Source of the DNA: Allobosea sp. 67-29
GTDB lineage: Bacteria > Pseudomonadota > Alphaproteobacteria > Rhizobiales > Beijerinckiaceae
Assembly (NCBI RefSeq): GCF_001898115.1
Contig: NZ_MKSQ01000014.1
Span: 258,109 to 322,108 of the forward strand
Direction: 5' to 3'
DNA: 64,000 nt
Within the stretch, counting starts at the first letter, position 1. Each line of letters opens with the position of its first letter. The translations under genes and the position numbers were made by a program. Shown here piece after piece: positions 7,611-16,625 of the stretch. The notes beneath the pieces are model-generated. The model was not told the origin of the DNA and ran no database searches. It was given only the letters and a program-made list of their open reading frames with translations.

Positions 7611-8282
7611 TCAGGCCGTCGCGTCGTTCGCACAGCCTGCCGCGGCGCGCGCCCCGAACATCGTGTCGCCGATCGGCCCGTTGACGATCTGCGGGAGGAC
7701 GGCCTTCCACGCCCCGATCATATCCTTGAAGTACGCCGGGTCCTGGCGCAGCACGGTCTGGACGCCCATGCCTCGCATAAGGCAGACCGTCAGGTTGAGA
7801 ATGATGCGTGCCTGCCGGGCCGGGCGTTTCTCCGGATCGCAGAATTCGACCCAGTTTGCATCGAGTGCCTCGTGGAAGCGCTTGACGACGGGGATCATGC
7901 GGTTCCGCAGTTCGGGATCGTTGCGCGCCTCGGTGATCATCTCCAGCGACAGATAGAAGAAGCGTCCGGAAAACAACGCCCAGAGGAAGTCGACGAAGCC
8001 TTCGAGAGAGAGCGAGCCGTCCTGGACATGCCGGGTGACCGTCCGGATTTCGGCGGTACCGTTCTCCAGAAGCCGCTCCATCGCCGCGAGGATGATGTCT
8101 GCGCGGGCGGGGAAATGATAGAGCAGCGCCCCGCGAGACACCTTCGCACGCGCCGCAATCTCCTGTGTGGTCGCCGCGTGGTAGCCGACGTCGTAGATCA
8201 CATCGAGCGTCGCCGCGATCAGCCGCTCATAGGTCGCCACGCTGCGCGCCTGCTGTTGTCGTTCGGAGCGCGAAACCTTCAT
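7611..8282 (-). CDS. TetR-family regulator, paralog of the one at 21.1-21.8 kb
   Basis: 223 residues: N-terminal TetR HTH (TTQEIAARAKVSRGALLYHF, about residues 40-60) and an all-helical ligand domain. The C-terminal half is strikingly similar to the TetR near 21.5 kb (LCL/VRGM...QTVLR, FYLSLEMITEARND versus FYVTMEYLPEARHN), so the two are paralogs. Start ATG 8282 follows GGAGGA; an upstream in-frame ATG lacks one. It is divergent from the cysteine hydrolase gene, and a dyad at 8390-8407 lies between them. It probably represses that gene and itself; the ligand is unknown. Confidence 0.85.
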   Translation of the reverse strand: MKVSRSERQQQARSVATYERLIAATLDVIYDVGYHAATTQEIAARAKVSRGALLYHFPARADIILAAMERLLENGTAEIRTVTRHVQDGSLSLEGFVDFLWALFSGRFFYLSLEMITEARNDPELRNRMIPVVKRFHEALDANWVEFCDPEKRPARQARIILNLTVCLMRGMGVQTVLRQDPAYFKDMIGAWKAVLPQIVNGPIGDTMFGARAAAGCANDATA

Positions 8283-8389
8283 TGTTCCTCCGCCGATTGC
8301 TTGGTTCGGTGCCGGCCGGGCCGTGGACGCTGCGAACATCGCAGTGGCCGCATCGTCTGCTCACACCGCTTTGACAGTCACTTATAAAA

Positions 8390-8407
8390 ACAATCTTGCT
8401 TGATTTT
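8390..8407. promoter_or_regulatory. Candidate TetR operator between the divergent TetR and hydrolase genes
   Basis: Arms ACAATC and GATTTT around a 6-base spacer, 5 of 6 positions complementary, preceded by CACTTATAAA at 8379. The same element, CACTTA[CT]AAA followed by a 6-6-6 dyad, occurs at 21821 and 13454. Position and geometry fit a TetR operator; binding is inferred. Confidence 0.5.
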
Positions 8408-8465
8408 TTCAAGGAGATACCGTTCCGGCCCGTGGCGCTCTCGCCGCGATGCAGAGGAGGGGTCG

Positions 8466-9101
8466 GTGACCGACGATTACAAGAACAGGAGTTATGGCGA
8501 GATCCCGGTCGGCTTCGGTCAGAAACCCGGCATCGTCGTCGTCGATTTCCAGACGGGCTTTACCGATGCGCGGTATCCGCTCGGCGGGGCGCCGCTCGTC
8601 ATGCGCGCCGTCGAGAACACGGCGAAGCTGCTCGAGGTCGCGCGCCGGTACAACGTGCCGGTCGCCAACTGCAATACGGCCTACATGAGCGAGCGCGAGA
8701 TGCCGTACTGGAAGATCACCGCGGTGCGCGAAACCTTCCGGCACGATCACCCGAGCGCCGCCTTCGATGCCCGCATCCATGACCCCGAGTACGATCTGAC
8801 GATCTGCAAGAAGGCGCCGTCGATCTTCTTCAATACGGGCGTCAGCGACTATTTCAACAAGGAGCGCGTCGACACGGTCATCGTGACCGGGTGCAACACT
8901 TCAGGCTGCATTCGGGCGACCTCGATCGATAGCTTCAGCTATCGGTATCGGACCATCGTGCCGGAGGATTGCGTGGGCGATATCGAGGAACAACCCCACC
9001 GGGACAACCTCCGCGATCTCGGGCGGCGCTATGTCGACGTCTCGGATCTGAAGACGGTGCTTGCCTATCTGGAAGACCGGCATCGGCAGAATACCGCCTG
9101 A
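8466..9101 (+). CDS. Cysteine hydrolase of the isochorismatase/N-carbamoylsarcosine amidase family
   Basis: 211 residues from GTG 8466, preceded by AGGAGGGG. The Asp-Lys-Cys triad of the family is visible: Asp in GIVVVDFQTGFTD (near residue 26), Lys in ICKKAPSIFF and the nucleophile Cys in VTGCNTSGCIRATSIDS. Such enzymes hydrolyse amide or carbamoyl bonds in small molecules (N-carbamoylsarcosine, maleamate, nicotinamide, ureidoacrylate). The nearby amidohydrolases and importers suggest it belongs to catabolism of an amide or carbamoyl compound under TetR control. The exact substrate is not assignable. The following 238 bases up to the next gene hold only a GC hairpin. Confidence 0.85.
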   Translation: MTDDYKNRSYGEIPVGFGQKPGIVVVDFQTGFTDARYPLGGAPLVMRAVENTAKLLEVARRYNVPVANCNTAYMSEREMPYWKITAVRETFRHDHPSAAFDARIHDPEYDLTICKKAPSIFFNTGVSDYFNKERVDTVIVTGCNTSGCIRATSIDSFSYRYRTIVPEDCVGDIEEQPHRDNLRDLGRRYVDVSDLKTVLAYLEDRHRQNTA

Positions 9102-9339
9102 GCGAGGGGCGGGCCGCCGGTTGGCGGCGCTAAGCCAAACGATACGGTGAAAGCCGGCCTTCGCCGGGACGTGGCCTCGGCTCCGCGCCGGCGACGATGC
9201 CGTCGGTAGCGGAAGCCTCGGCGGGGCCGGACCGGGTCGCCTGCGGGCGCACGAGTTCTGAAGCCGAACCGGGCGGCCGTCGGGCAGGCCAGGCACGCAT
9301 ACAGAAGGCTCAAGCCGGGGCGGAGGCCGAAACGAGCGG

Positions 9340-10227
9340 TCAGGCGGCCGGCCCGTTCGATCGGTAGCGCCCCTGGACGATGAGATGTGCGCCCATCGTG
9401 AGCAGGATGGTGGACGTCATCAGGATGAACGAGATCGCGCCGCCGAAGGGCCAGTTGTTCTGCTGCGCGAACTGGCCGTAGACCAGCGGTCCCATCATCT
9501 GGAATTTCGGCCCGCCCAGCAGCACCGGCGTGGCATAGGCGTTCATCGCCAGGATGAAGGTCAGGATCGTGCCGGCGAGGGTGCCGGGCAGTGCGAGCGG
9601 CCAGAGCACGCGGCGGAACATGGCCGCGGGCCCTGCGCCGAGGCTGAAGGCGGCCTCCTCGACATTGCGCGGAATGCCCTCAATCACGCTTTGCAGCGTC
9701 AGCACCATGAAGGGCAGGTTGACCGCGATGATGCCGATCAGCACGGCGTTCTCGGTATACATGATCTCCAACGGCTGATCGATCAGCCCCAGCGCCATCA
9801 ATGAAGCGTTGAATGCCCCCTTGCTGCCGAAGATCGTCATCCAGCCGGCCGCGCGCACGGCGTTGCCGACGAAGAGCGGCAGCACGACGGCGATGACCAT
9901 GAGGTTCTTGAAGCGGCTCTGCGTCCGCGCCAGCACATAGGCGAGCGGGAAGCCCATGATCAGGCAGACCAGCGTACAGATGACCGCGACGCGGACCGTT
10001 CGCGCGAGCACGTTGAGGTAGTAGGCGTCGGTGAAGAACTTGACGTAGTTCTCGATCACCAGCGCATCGACCATGAACTGGCCGGGCACGAATTTGTTGA
10101 GCGAATAGCGGAACAGGATCGCTAACGGCCCGATCATCATGAAGGCGACGAAGAGAGTCGCCGGCACGACGAGCAGGCCGGCGAGCTTCGTGCGGGCGCC
10201 CGCCACGGCTTCCGGAGCGGTGCTCAT
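9340..10227 (-). CDS. ABC importer permease, spermidine/putrescine PotB type
   Basis: 295 residues with six predicted membrane helices and the EAA loop near EEAAFSLGAGPAAMFRRVLWPLALPGTLAG. ATG 10227 has AGGAG seven bases upstream and the TM domain starts soon after, so the longer upstream frame is not used. It is the last gene of the leftward permease-ATPase-binding protein-permease operon (13367 to 9340). It forms the heterodimeric channel with the permease at 12537-13367. The binding protein class suggests import of polyamines or other small organic cations or acids. Confidence 0.88.
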   Translation of the reverse strand: MSTAPEAVAGARTKLAGLLVVPATLFVAFMMIGPLAILFRYSLNKFVPGQFMVDALVIENYVKFFTDAYYLNVLARTVRVAVICTLVCLIMGFPLAYVLARTQSRFKNLMVIAVVLPLFVGNAVRAAGWMTIFGSKGAFNASLMALGLIDQPLEIMYTENAVLIGIIAVNLPFMVLTLQSVIEGIPRNVEEAAFSLGAGPAAMFRRVLWPLALPGTLAGTILTFILAMNAYATPVLLGGPKFQMMGPLVYGQFAQQNNWPFGGAISFILMTSTILLTMGAHLIVQGRYRSNGPAA

Positions 10228-10304
10228 GAACCGCTCCTGATGGCGACGCATCCGGCATGGTTCGTCCGTTCGCCAGCGCGAGCCGGATGGCACGGCTTTC
10301 GAGA

Positions 10305-10327
10305 ACCGGCGCCCGGCGGACGCCGGT
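10305..10327 (-). promoter_or_regulatory. Intercistronic hairpin after the binding protein gene
   Basis: Perfect 7-bp stem ACCGGCG/CGCCGGT with a 9-base loop, between the stop of the solute-binding protein and the start of the downstream permease. No run of T follows on the transcribed strand, so it more likely protects the upstream message or lowers read-through than terminates fully. A comparable hairpin follows two other binding-protein genes here. Confidence 0.4.
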
Positions 10328-10392
10328 CCGCTGACGCCGGAAGAGCGGAAAGCCGCGTCAGGCGGCCGCGATGGTCGGACGAACGAGCCATG

Positions 10393-11439
10393 TCAGGCCT
10401 TGAAGACCTTGTCCCACCACTCCTTCATCGCGGCGTCGTTCTTGGCGAGGAAGGCGTAGTCGAGGTCCTTAAGGGTCTTTTCTTCTTCCGGCGTGAAGCC
10501 GATGCGCTTGTGCAGCGCCGGATCGATCGTGAGGCCGGAGACGGTGCCGTTATAGCCCATGTCGACGGCGAAGGCCTCCTGCGGCGCCTTGGCCAGCATT
10601 GCATCCATGTAGGCGTAGGCATTGTCCTTGTTCGGCGCATTCTTCTGGATCACGAAGCCCGAGACATAGGTCGGGATGCCCTCGACCGGCGAGACCGCCT
10701 CGCAGGGGATGCCGGCATTCTGCCACTGCACGACGCGCGCCTTCCAGATCGCGCTGATGCCGACCTCCTCGTTCTTCATCGCCTGGGCGAAGGCCTCGTT
10801 GGTCGGGTAGACGCGCGCCCCGGCCTTCTTGACCGCGAGCAGGATCTCCTTGGCCTTCTCCATGTCGTTCATGTCCTTGCCGCCGGTGGCGGCCATGGAG
10901 GCCGCGATGAAGATCGACTGGTACTGGATGTCGATGAACCCGATCTTCGAACCCCATTTCGGGTCCAGCCAATCCTTGAAGCCCTTCGGTGCCGGCGAGA
11001 TGATCTTGGGATTGTAGATGACGACGTTGCCCGAGTAGATGTGACCGATGCCGTACGGATACTTCATCGTCGGCAGCAGGTTCTTGGCATTGGGGATCTT
11101 GGAGTAGTCGAGCTGCTCCAGGACGCCGGCCTCGTTCATCTCGTACATGTTGGCGGCCGAGAGGCCCTGGATGTCGACGGTGCCGCGCGGCAGGCGCTTC
11201 TCGGCGACCATCTTGGCGCGGCGCGGTGCGTCGCCCGCCTGGTCCTGCACCACCTCGATGCCCTTGGGCTTGAGGATCGGATCCTCGATGTTCTTGGTCA
11301 GCAGCCTGGCATAGTCGCCGCCCCAGGTGCCGACGACGACGCGCCCGCCGGACTGCGCGAGGGCCGGCATGCCGGTGGCCGCGGCGAGCGCCGCGGCGCC
11401 TGTGCCTTTCAGAAGATCCCGCCTGTCGAATGAAGCCAT
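10393..11439 (-). CDS. ABC importer periplasmic binding protein, PotD/extracellular family 1 type
   Basis: 348 residues beginning with a twin-arginine signal (DRRDLLKG then an Ala-rich segment ending MPALAQ), so it is exported folded by Tat. The mature part VVVGTWGGDYARLL...PILKPKGIEVV and the C-terminal EWWDKVFKA fit the spermidine/putrescine-type periplasmic binding proteins, which deliver ligand to the PotBC-type permeases flanking it. It lies between the ATPase gene (11474) and the last permease, separated from that permease by a hairpin. The ligand cannot be named from sequence. Confidence 0.88.
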   Translation of the reverse strand: MASFDRRDLLKGTGAAALAAATGMPALAQSGGRVVVGTWGGDYARLLTKNIEDPILKPKGIEVVQDQAGDAPRRAKMVAEKRLPRGTVDIQGLSAANMYEMNEAGVLEQLDYSKIPNAKNLLPTMKYPYGIGHIYSGNVVIYNPKIISPAPKGFKDWLDPKWGSKIGFIDIQYQSIFIAASMAATGGKDMNDMEKAKEILLAVKKAGARVYPTNEAFAQAMKNEEVGISAIWKARVVQWQNAGIPCEAVSPVEGIPTYVSGFVIQKNAPNKDNAYAYMDAMLAKAPQEAFAVDMGYNGTVSGLTIDPALHKRIGFTPEEEKTLKDLDYAFLAKNDAAMKEWWDKVFKA

Positions 11440-11473
11440 GATATTCCCCTCGTTATGAACGCCGGATGGGCCT

Positions 11474-12532
11474 TCAGGCCCCTTGCGGATAGACGAGCCC
11501 GGCGCTTTCGGCCCAGCCTATCGTGACGGTTTCCCCGACATGCGGCTCGGCGAGGCCGACCCGGTTCGGAATCTGGAGCAGCATGCGATCCTGCTCGTTG
11601 AGCGCGACCTGGACGTCGAGAAGCGCGCCGAGATAGGAGGCATGCTCGATCCGCGCCGGGAAGCGATTGGGCAAGCCATCCGCCTCGCTGCCGATCGCGA
11701 TCCGCTCCGGCCGCAGCGCCAGCGTCGCCGAACCCGGCGCGGCGGCGGCGGCGCAGGCGATGTCGAGCCCGCCACCGGTGCGGAACCGGCCCTGAGCCGT
11801 GACGGCGCCCTCGATGAAGGCGCTGCGCCCGATGAAGCCGGCGACGAAGCGGTCGGCGGGCCTTTCGTAGAGTTCGCGCTGCGTGCCGACCTGCCGCACC
11901 TGGCCCTTTTCCATGACGACGAGACGATCCGCCATCGTCAGCGCCTCTTCCTGGTCATGGGTCACCATGATCGTGGTGAGGCCGAGCTTCTGCTGCAGCT
12001 CGCGGATCTCGATCCGCACTTCCAGCCGCAGCTTCGCGTCGAGGTTCGACAGCGGCTCGTCGAGCAGGAGAACCTGCGGCTCCATGGCCAGCGCGCGGGC
12101 GAGCGCGACCCGCTGCTGCTGGCCGCCGGAGAGCTGGCGCGGATAGCGCCCGTCGAACCCGCCGAGCCGCACGAGCCGGAGCGCTTCGGCGACGCGCGGG
12201 CCACGTTCGGCCTGCGGCACCTTGTGCATCTCCAGGCCGAAGGCGACGTTCTGCGCCACTGTCATATGCGGGAACAGGGCATAGCTCTGGAAGACCAGCC
12301 CGCAATGGCGCTTCCACGGCGGCAGGTTGGTGACGTCCTGCTCGCCGATGGTGATCGCCCCCGATGTCGGCGCGATGAAGCCGGCGATCATGCGCAGGGT
12401 GGTGGTCTTGCCGCAGCCGGAGGGGCCGAGCAGGACGAGGAACTCACCATCGGCAACGGTGATGTCGACATTGTCGACGACCGTCAGGGCGCCGTAGGTC
12501 TTCTTCAGGTGCGAAAGAGAGAGCCGCGCCAT
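11474..12532 (-). CDS. ABC importer ATPase, PotA type
   Basis: 352 residues. Walker A GPSGCGKTT (about residue 36), Q-loop VFQSYALFPHMTV, signature LSGGQQQRVALARAL, Walker B VLLLDEPLSNLD, H-loop VTHDQEEAL, then a C-terminal TOBE-like regulatory domain (RPERIAIG onward). This is the layout of the polyamine/iron/maltose class. It starts 4 bases after the upstream permease, so the operon is tightly coupled. It energises the two permeases at 9340 and 12537. Confidence 0.92.
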   Translation of the reverse strand: MARLSLSHLKKTYGALTVVDNVDITVADGEFLVLLGPSGCGKTTTLRMIAGFIAPTSGAITIGEQDVTNLPPWKRHCGLVFQSYALFPHMTVAQNVAFGLEMHKVPQAERGPRVAEALRLVRLGGFDGRYPRQLSGGQQQRVALARALAMEPQVLLLDEPLSNLDAKLRLEVRIEIRELQQKLGLTTIMVTHDQEEALTMADRLVVMEKGQVRQVGTQRELYERPADRFVAGFIGRSAFIEGAVTAQGRFRTGGGLDIACAAAAAPGSATLALRPERIAIGSEADGLPNRFPARIEHASYLGALLDVQVALNEQDRMLLQIPNRVGLAEPHVGETVTIGWAESAGLVYPQGA

Positions 12533-12536
12533 TCGT

Positions 12537-13367
12537 TCACACCACCCGGCTCAGTTTGACATAGCGATCGGTCACGATCATCGCGGCGCCGATCAGGACG
12601 ATCTGGATGAGGGAGGCTGCCGCCACCGTCGGGTCGATCTTCCACTCGAGATACTGGAGGATCGCGATCGGCAACGTCGTGCGGCCCGGCCCGACCAGGA
12701 AGAGGCTCATTTCGAGATTGCCGAACGAGGTCACGAAGCCGAACAAGGCCGCCGCGACGATGCCCGGCCGAATGCTCGGCAGCGTCACCCGCCAGAACGT
12801 CGTGACCGGCCCGGCGCCCAGGTTCTGCGCCGCTTCCTCGATCGAGCGGTCGAAGCCGGCGAGGCTGGCCGTCACCAGACGCACCACCCAGGGAATCACG
12901 ACGAGCGTATGCGCCGCGATCAGCCCGCCGAGAGAGCCCATGACCGGCAGCTGCGTGGCAAGCTCGATCTCGATCTGGAAGACATAGGTCGCCGTGCCCA
13001 GCACGATGCCCGGCATCACCAGGGGCAGCAGCAGGAAGGTGCTGATGCCCGGCCCGAGTGGAATGCGGTGACGCACCAGGGCCAGGCTCGCCGGCACTCC
13101 GAGCACGAGCCCGAGCAGCGTCGCTGCGACGGCAATCTGCAGGCTCAGCTCGAAGCCGTCGATGAAGGACTTGTTGCTCGCGGCCCCGGCGAACCATTTC
13201 AGCGAATAGCCTTCCGGCGGGAAGGAGGGAATCTCCTGCCGGAAGAAGGCGAGCCAGGTCACGAAGATCAGCGGGAGCAGGATGAAGCCGAGCGAAAGCG
13301 CGGCCGCACCGTTCAGGGCGTAGCGCCCCAATCGCGGCGAACCGGTGCTCACCTGGCTGCTCCCCAC
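12537..13367 (-). CDS. ABC importer permease, PotC type
   Basis: 276 residues with six hydrophobic helices and the EAA motif in EEAAQNLGAGPVTTFWRVTLPSIRPGIVAA. It is the first gene of the four-gene leftward importer operon. About 90 bases upstream is the third copy of the TetR-like dyad (13452-13475), so transcription may begin there independently of the amidohydrolase genes behind it. It pairs with the PotB-type permease at 9340-10227. Confidence 0.88.
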   Translation of the reverse strand: MGSSQVSTGSPRLGRYALNGAAALSLGFILLPLIFVTWLAFFRQEIPSFPPEGYSLKWFAGAASNKSFIDGFELSLQIAVAATLLGLVLGVPASLALVRHRIPLGPGISTFLLLPLVMPGIVLGTATYVFQIEIELATQLPVMGSLGGLIAAHTLVVIPWVVRLVTASLAGFDRSIEEAAQNLGAGPVTTFWRVTLPSIRPGIVAAALFGFVTSFGNLEMSLFLVGPGRTTLPIAILQYLEWKIDPTVAAASLIQIVLIGAAMIVTDRYVKLSRVV

Positions 13368-13451
13368 GGGCAGGCCAGTTCGGCTCCCTGCCGCATGCTG
13401 TCCGTTCTCGAAGTCAATACGTTCCCCTTTATTGCGCGGCAGTTTGCGATG

Positions 13452-13475
13452 CCACTTACAAACAGTGAAGCCTGC
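13452..13475. promoter_or_regulatory. Candidate TetR operator ahead of the Pot-type importer operon
   Basis: CCACTTACAAACAGTGAAG (13452-13470) matches 18 of 19 bases with the site at 21820-21838 in front of the TetR gene. The dyad ACAAAC-N6-GCCTGC is complementary at 4 of 6 positions here versus 6 of 6 there. It lies 85 bases before the importer's first codon and after the upstream amidohydrolase stop (13513). Confidence 0.6.
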
Positions 13476-13512
13476 ATTTCCGTCAGCCGATGCCCGGTCG
13501 GCGGGCAGCGTT

Positions 13513-14748
13513 TCAATGCAGCGTGTTCTTGTGGAAGGCGCCGCCCTTCATCACCATCGGCAGGTGGCGTCCTTGCTCCTGGAACAGGTCCAGGTCCTTC
13601 AGCGGATTGCCGTCGACGAGGATCAGGTCGGCGAAGGCACCGGTCTGAACCGTGCCGAGCTTGCCTTCCATGCGCAGGATCTGGGCACCCACTGTCGTCG
13701 CCGAGCGGATGATCTCCAGCGGCGAAAGCACCTCGCGGCGCAGCAGGAACTCGCGCGACTGCTCGCTCTGGAGCTGTCCGAGCAGATCCGAGCCATAGGC
13801 GACGGGAACGCCGGCACGCTTGCAGATCTCGAGCGAGCGCAGGCCGCCATCGATGACGAGGTCGTTCTTGGCCAGCATGTCGCCGGTCATGCCGAATTCG
13901 GCCGCCCGCTCCTTCATCGCGTAATAGGCGACGAGGTTGGCGGTGAGGAACATGTTGTTCTCGGCCATCAGCTTGGCCGATGCCTCGTCGATCAGGTTGC
14001 CGTGCTCGATCGCGCGCACGCCGCATTGCGCCGCCCGCGTGATCGCCTCCGGCGTATAGGCGTGGGCGCAGACATAGCGACCGAAGGCCTTGGCCTCCTC
14101 GACGGCAGCCTTCACCTCCTCGACGCTGAACTGCATCGAATCCAAGGGGTCATAGGGGCTGGCGACGCCACCCGACATCATGATCTTGATATGGTCGGCG
14201 CCGAGCCGCATCTGCTCGCGCGCCGACTTGCGCACCGAGGAGACGCCATCCGAGACGTTCATCGTATAGGCCATGGCGTTGCAGCAATGGCAGCGCGCGC
14301 CGAAATCGGTGCGCCGGCGCGGATCGCTATGGCCGCCGGTCGGGCCGATGGCGGCGCCGGCGATGAACAGGCGGGGCCCCGCGACATCGCCCTTCTCGAC
14401 CGCCTCCTTGATGCCCCAGTCGGCGCCGCCGGTGTCGCGCACACTGGTGAAGCCGCGGTCGAGCATGCCCTTCATCAGCCGGACCGCACGGGCGGTCATC
14501 AGCGTCAGGGGCATGCTCTCCATCGTCCGGATGTAGACCTCGGACAGGAAGACATGGACATGGCTGTCGATCAGCCCGGGCATAAGCGTGCGGCCGCCGC
14601 AGTCGATGACGTCGGCCTTGGCGGGCTTCAGCGGCTTGTCCGAGAGCTCCCGGATCGTGTCGCCCTCGATCAGCAGCTCATAGCCTTGCCGCAGTTCGCC
14701 GAACGCGGGCTCCAGCAGGGCGAAGTTCTTGAAGTGCAACATCGTCAT
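13513..14748 (-). CDS. Metal-dependent amidohydrolase, imidazolonepropionase/Xaa-Pro dipeptidase-like (copy 1)
   Basis: 411 residues with the amidohydrolase-superfamily metal site: SHVHVFL (HxH) near residue 62, the bridging Lys in ADHIKIMMSGG, His in CAHAYTPEA and AIEHGNLID, and Asp in AYGSDLLG. These enzymes hydrolyse amide bonds in peptides, cyclic amides or ureides; this subgroup includes Xaa-Arg/Lys/Pro dipeptidases. GGAGAGGAG precedes the start. It is the last gene of the long TetR-liv operon and is paralogous to the next upstream gene. A dipeptide or N-acyl compound taken up by the adjacent importers is a plausible substrate. Confidence 0.82.
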   Translation of the reverse strand: MTMLHFKNFALLEPAFGELRQGYELLIEGDTIRELSDKPLKPAKADVIDCGGRTLMPGLIDSHVHVFLSEVYIRTMESMPLTLMTARAVRLMKGMLDRGFTSVRDTGGADWGIKEAVEKGDVAGPRLFIAGAAIGPTGGHSDPRRRTDFGARCHCCNAMAYTMNVSDGVSSVRKSAREQMRLGADHIKIMMSGGVASPYDPLDSMQFSVEEVKAAVEEAKAFGRYVCAHAYTPEAITRAAQCGVRAIEHGNLIDEASAKLMAENNMFLTANLVAYYAMKERAAEFGMTGDMLAKNDLVIDGGLRSLEICKRAGVPVAYGSDLLGQLQSEQSREFLLRREVLSPLEIIRSATTVGAQILRMEGKLGTVQTGAFADLILVDGNPLKDLDLFQEQGRHLPMVMKGGAFHKNTLH

Positions 14749-14850
14749 GATCGATCTCCTCTCCTGCCGAGCCGCCGGGCGGCATCGGTTCGACCCCTGG
14801 TGAATGACGGCTCAAGGCTCCAGCTCTCGCGCCGATGGCGAGGCCGACGC

Positions 14851-16092
14851 TCAGTTCAGGCTGGCGCGCTTCATGAAGGCGCCGCCCTTCATGATGACCG
14901 GCATGTGCCGGCCCTGGCGGGTCAGCAGCGAGAGGTCCTTCAGCGGGTCGCCGTCGACGACGATCAGGTCGGCGTGGGCGCCGGCCGCGACCGTGCCGAT
15001 CAGGCCTTCCATCTTCAGGAGCTTCGCCGCCACATGGGTCGCCGAGGCGATGACCTCGTGCGCCGGCAGGGCGCGGCCGCGGATCACGAACTCCTCGGAC
15101 TGGTATTTGTGCATCTCGCCGAGCAGGTCGCTGCCATAGGCCATGGTCAGGCCGGCCTTCTTCATGATCGCCAGCGATTCCATGCCGGCCGAGCGCACGA
15201 CATCGACCTTGGCGACCGAATCCGGCGGGAAGCCGAGCTTCGGCCCGTCCGAGACCAGCTTGTCATAGGTCACGAGCGTCGGCACCGCGACGGCGCCCTT
15301 CGAGGCGGCGAGCTTCGCCGTCTCGGCCTTGATCAGGTTGCAATGCTCCAGCGAATGCACGCCGGCCTCGACGCAGCGGCGGATCGCGTCGTCGGTATAG
15401 ACATGGGCCGAGACATAGGTGCCGGCCATCCTGGCTTCCTCGACCACGGCCTCCAACTCGCTCACCGAGAAGCCGAGGAAATGGATCGGGTCGGTCGGCG
15501 AGGCGCAGCCGCCATTGGCCATGATCTTGATGAAGTCGGCTCCGCCCTTTAGCTCCTCGCGCGCGGCGCGGCGAACCTGGTCGACGCCGTCGCAGATGCG
15601 GCCGAGCGCGCCGAGGCGATGACGCTCGATCACGCTCGGGCGGTCGTCGTAGCGGCCGCGGAAATCGGCATGGCCGCCGGTCTGGCTCAGCGCCTTTCCG
15701 GAGATGACGAGGCGTGGCGTCGGGAAATCGCCTTCCTCGGTCGCCTGCTTCAGGCCGAAATCGGCGCCGCCGACATCGCGCACCGTGGTGAAGCCGCGCA
15801 TCAGCATCGCCCGCATGATCCCGAAGGAGCGCGCGGTGACCAGCGAATCCGGCAGCCGGGAATTCGCGCCGAGATCGGCGACACCGGCCACGACATGGAC
15901 ATGGGCATCGATCAGGCCGGGCATCAAGGTCTTGCCCTTGAGGTCGACGACCTTGGCCTTGGCCGAAGTCACGGATTTGCCGACCTCGCGGATGGTGCCG
16001 CCCTCGACGAGGACACTGACGGGCGCGCCAGCCTCCGGCGCCGAGCCGTCGACGATGCGGGCATTGGTGAAGAGGGTGGAAGCCACGGGCAT
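14851..16092 (-). CDS. Metal-dependent amidohydrolase, paralog (copy 2)
   Basis: 413 residues, same architecture as the neighbour: DAHVHVVAG (HxH), TGGHADFRGR, DFIKIMANGG (Lys ligand), SAHVYTDDA and SLEHCNLI (His ligands), MAYGSDLLGEM (Asp). Clear sequence similarity over the full length to the gene at 13513-14748 shows a tandem duplication that has since diverged. It lies between the GAF gene and its paralog in the leftward operon. The pair may split related substrates or act on successive amide bonds. Confidence 0.82.
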   Translation of the reverse strand: MPVASTLFTNARIVDGSAPEAGAPVSVLVEGGTIREVGKSVTSAKAKVVDLKGKTLMPGLIDAHVHVVAGVADLGANSRLPDSLVTARSFGIMRAMLMRGFTTVRDVGGADFGLKQATEEGDFPTPRLVISGKALSQTGGHADFRGRYDDRPSVIERHRLGALGRICDGVDQVRRAAREELKGGADFIKIMANGGCASPTDPIHFLGFSVSELEAVVEEARMAGTYVSAHVYTDDAIRRCVEAGVHSLEHCNLIKAETAKLAASKGAVAVPTLVTYDKLVSDGPKLGFPPDSVAKVDVVRSAGMESLAIMKKAGLTMAYGSDLLGEMHKYQSEEFVIRGRALPAHEVIASATHVAAKLLKMEGLIGTVAAGAHADLIVVDGDPLKDLSLLTRQGRHMPVIMKGGAFMKRASLN

Positions 16093-16121
16093 GTTCCTTC
16101 GGACAGAACGGAAGATCGGGA

Positions 16122-16610
16122 TCAGGCGGCCTTGTTGGCGGCGCGCGCAGCGAGGAAGGCCGGCACCAGCAGCGGCGCCAGCCGCTCGACCGGCGCGACA
16201 TGCTCTTCGCGGTAATGATGCTCGGGCGCGAGCAGGTTGATCGTGCCGACGACCTTGCCGTCATAGATGGCGGGGATGTTGATCACGGAGCCGAGCCCCA
16301 TGCTCTCGATCAGTTCATGGTCGAAGAAGGCCCAGCGGATGCCGGCCTTGTCCTTGCCGAGATAGGGCTGGCGCCCGTCCAGCACATGCTTGCCCCAGGG
16401 CGTCGGGCCCATCGTCTTGCGGCCGGAGACCGGGTACTCGGCCGGCCGGTTGGAATAGATGCGCGCAACCTCCTGCCCGTCGACATAGAGCAGCGTGAAC
16501 AGCTCGTGGCCGACGAGGTGGCGGGTGATGTCCTCGAAGGCCTTGAACACCGTGTCGGGCTGGCCGGGCTCTTTGAGCAGAGCGGAGAGGGTGGCGAGAT
16601 CGTCGGACAT
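16122..16610 (-). CDS. Stand-alone GAF-domain protein
   Basis: 162 residues covering one GAF fold: VFKAFEDITRHLVGHELFTLLYVD, a central acidic/aromatic segment, then GSVINIPAIYDGKVVGTINLLAPEHHY typical of the GAF core strand pair. No DNA-binding, kinase or cyclase domain is attached, so it is either a small-molecule sensor or an enzyme-like accessory. Genes of this type often sit beside livKHMGF importers and amidohydrolases. It is cotranscribed, 15 bases after livM. Confidence 0.75.
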   Translation of the reverse strand: MSDDLATLSALLKEPGQPDTVFKAFEDITRHLVGHELFTLLYVDGQEVARIYSNRPAEYPVSGRKTMGPTPWGKHVLDGRQPYLGKDKAGIRWAFFDHELIESMGLGSVINIPAIYDGKVVGTINLLAPEHHYREEHVAPVERLAPLLVPAFLAARAANKAA

Positions 16611-16625
16611 GGGCAGGCCTTCGGT

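Noticed and set aside
8371..8376. TTGACA as a -35 box ahead of the cysteine hydrolase
   Set aside because: No acceptable -10 element at 16-18 bases spacing; a promoter was not called.
9113..9128. GC hairpin GCCGCC-GGTT-GGCGGC after the cysteine hydrolase
   Set aside because: No T tract and only 6 bp, so a terminator is not supported.
13345..15552. 735-codon plus-strand frame opposite the two amidohydrolases
   Set aside because: Antisense of two genes with clear metal-site motifs; similar repeated segments in it only reflect the paralogy of those genes.
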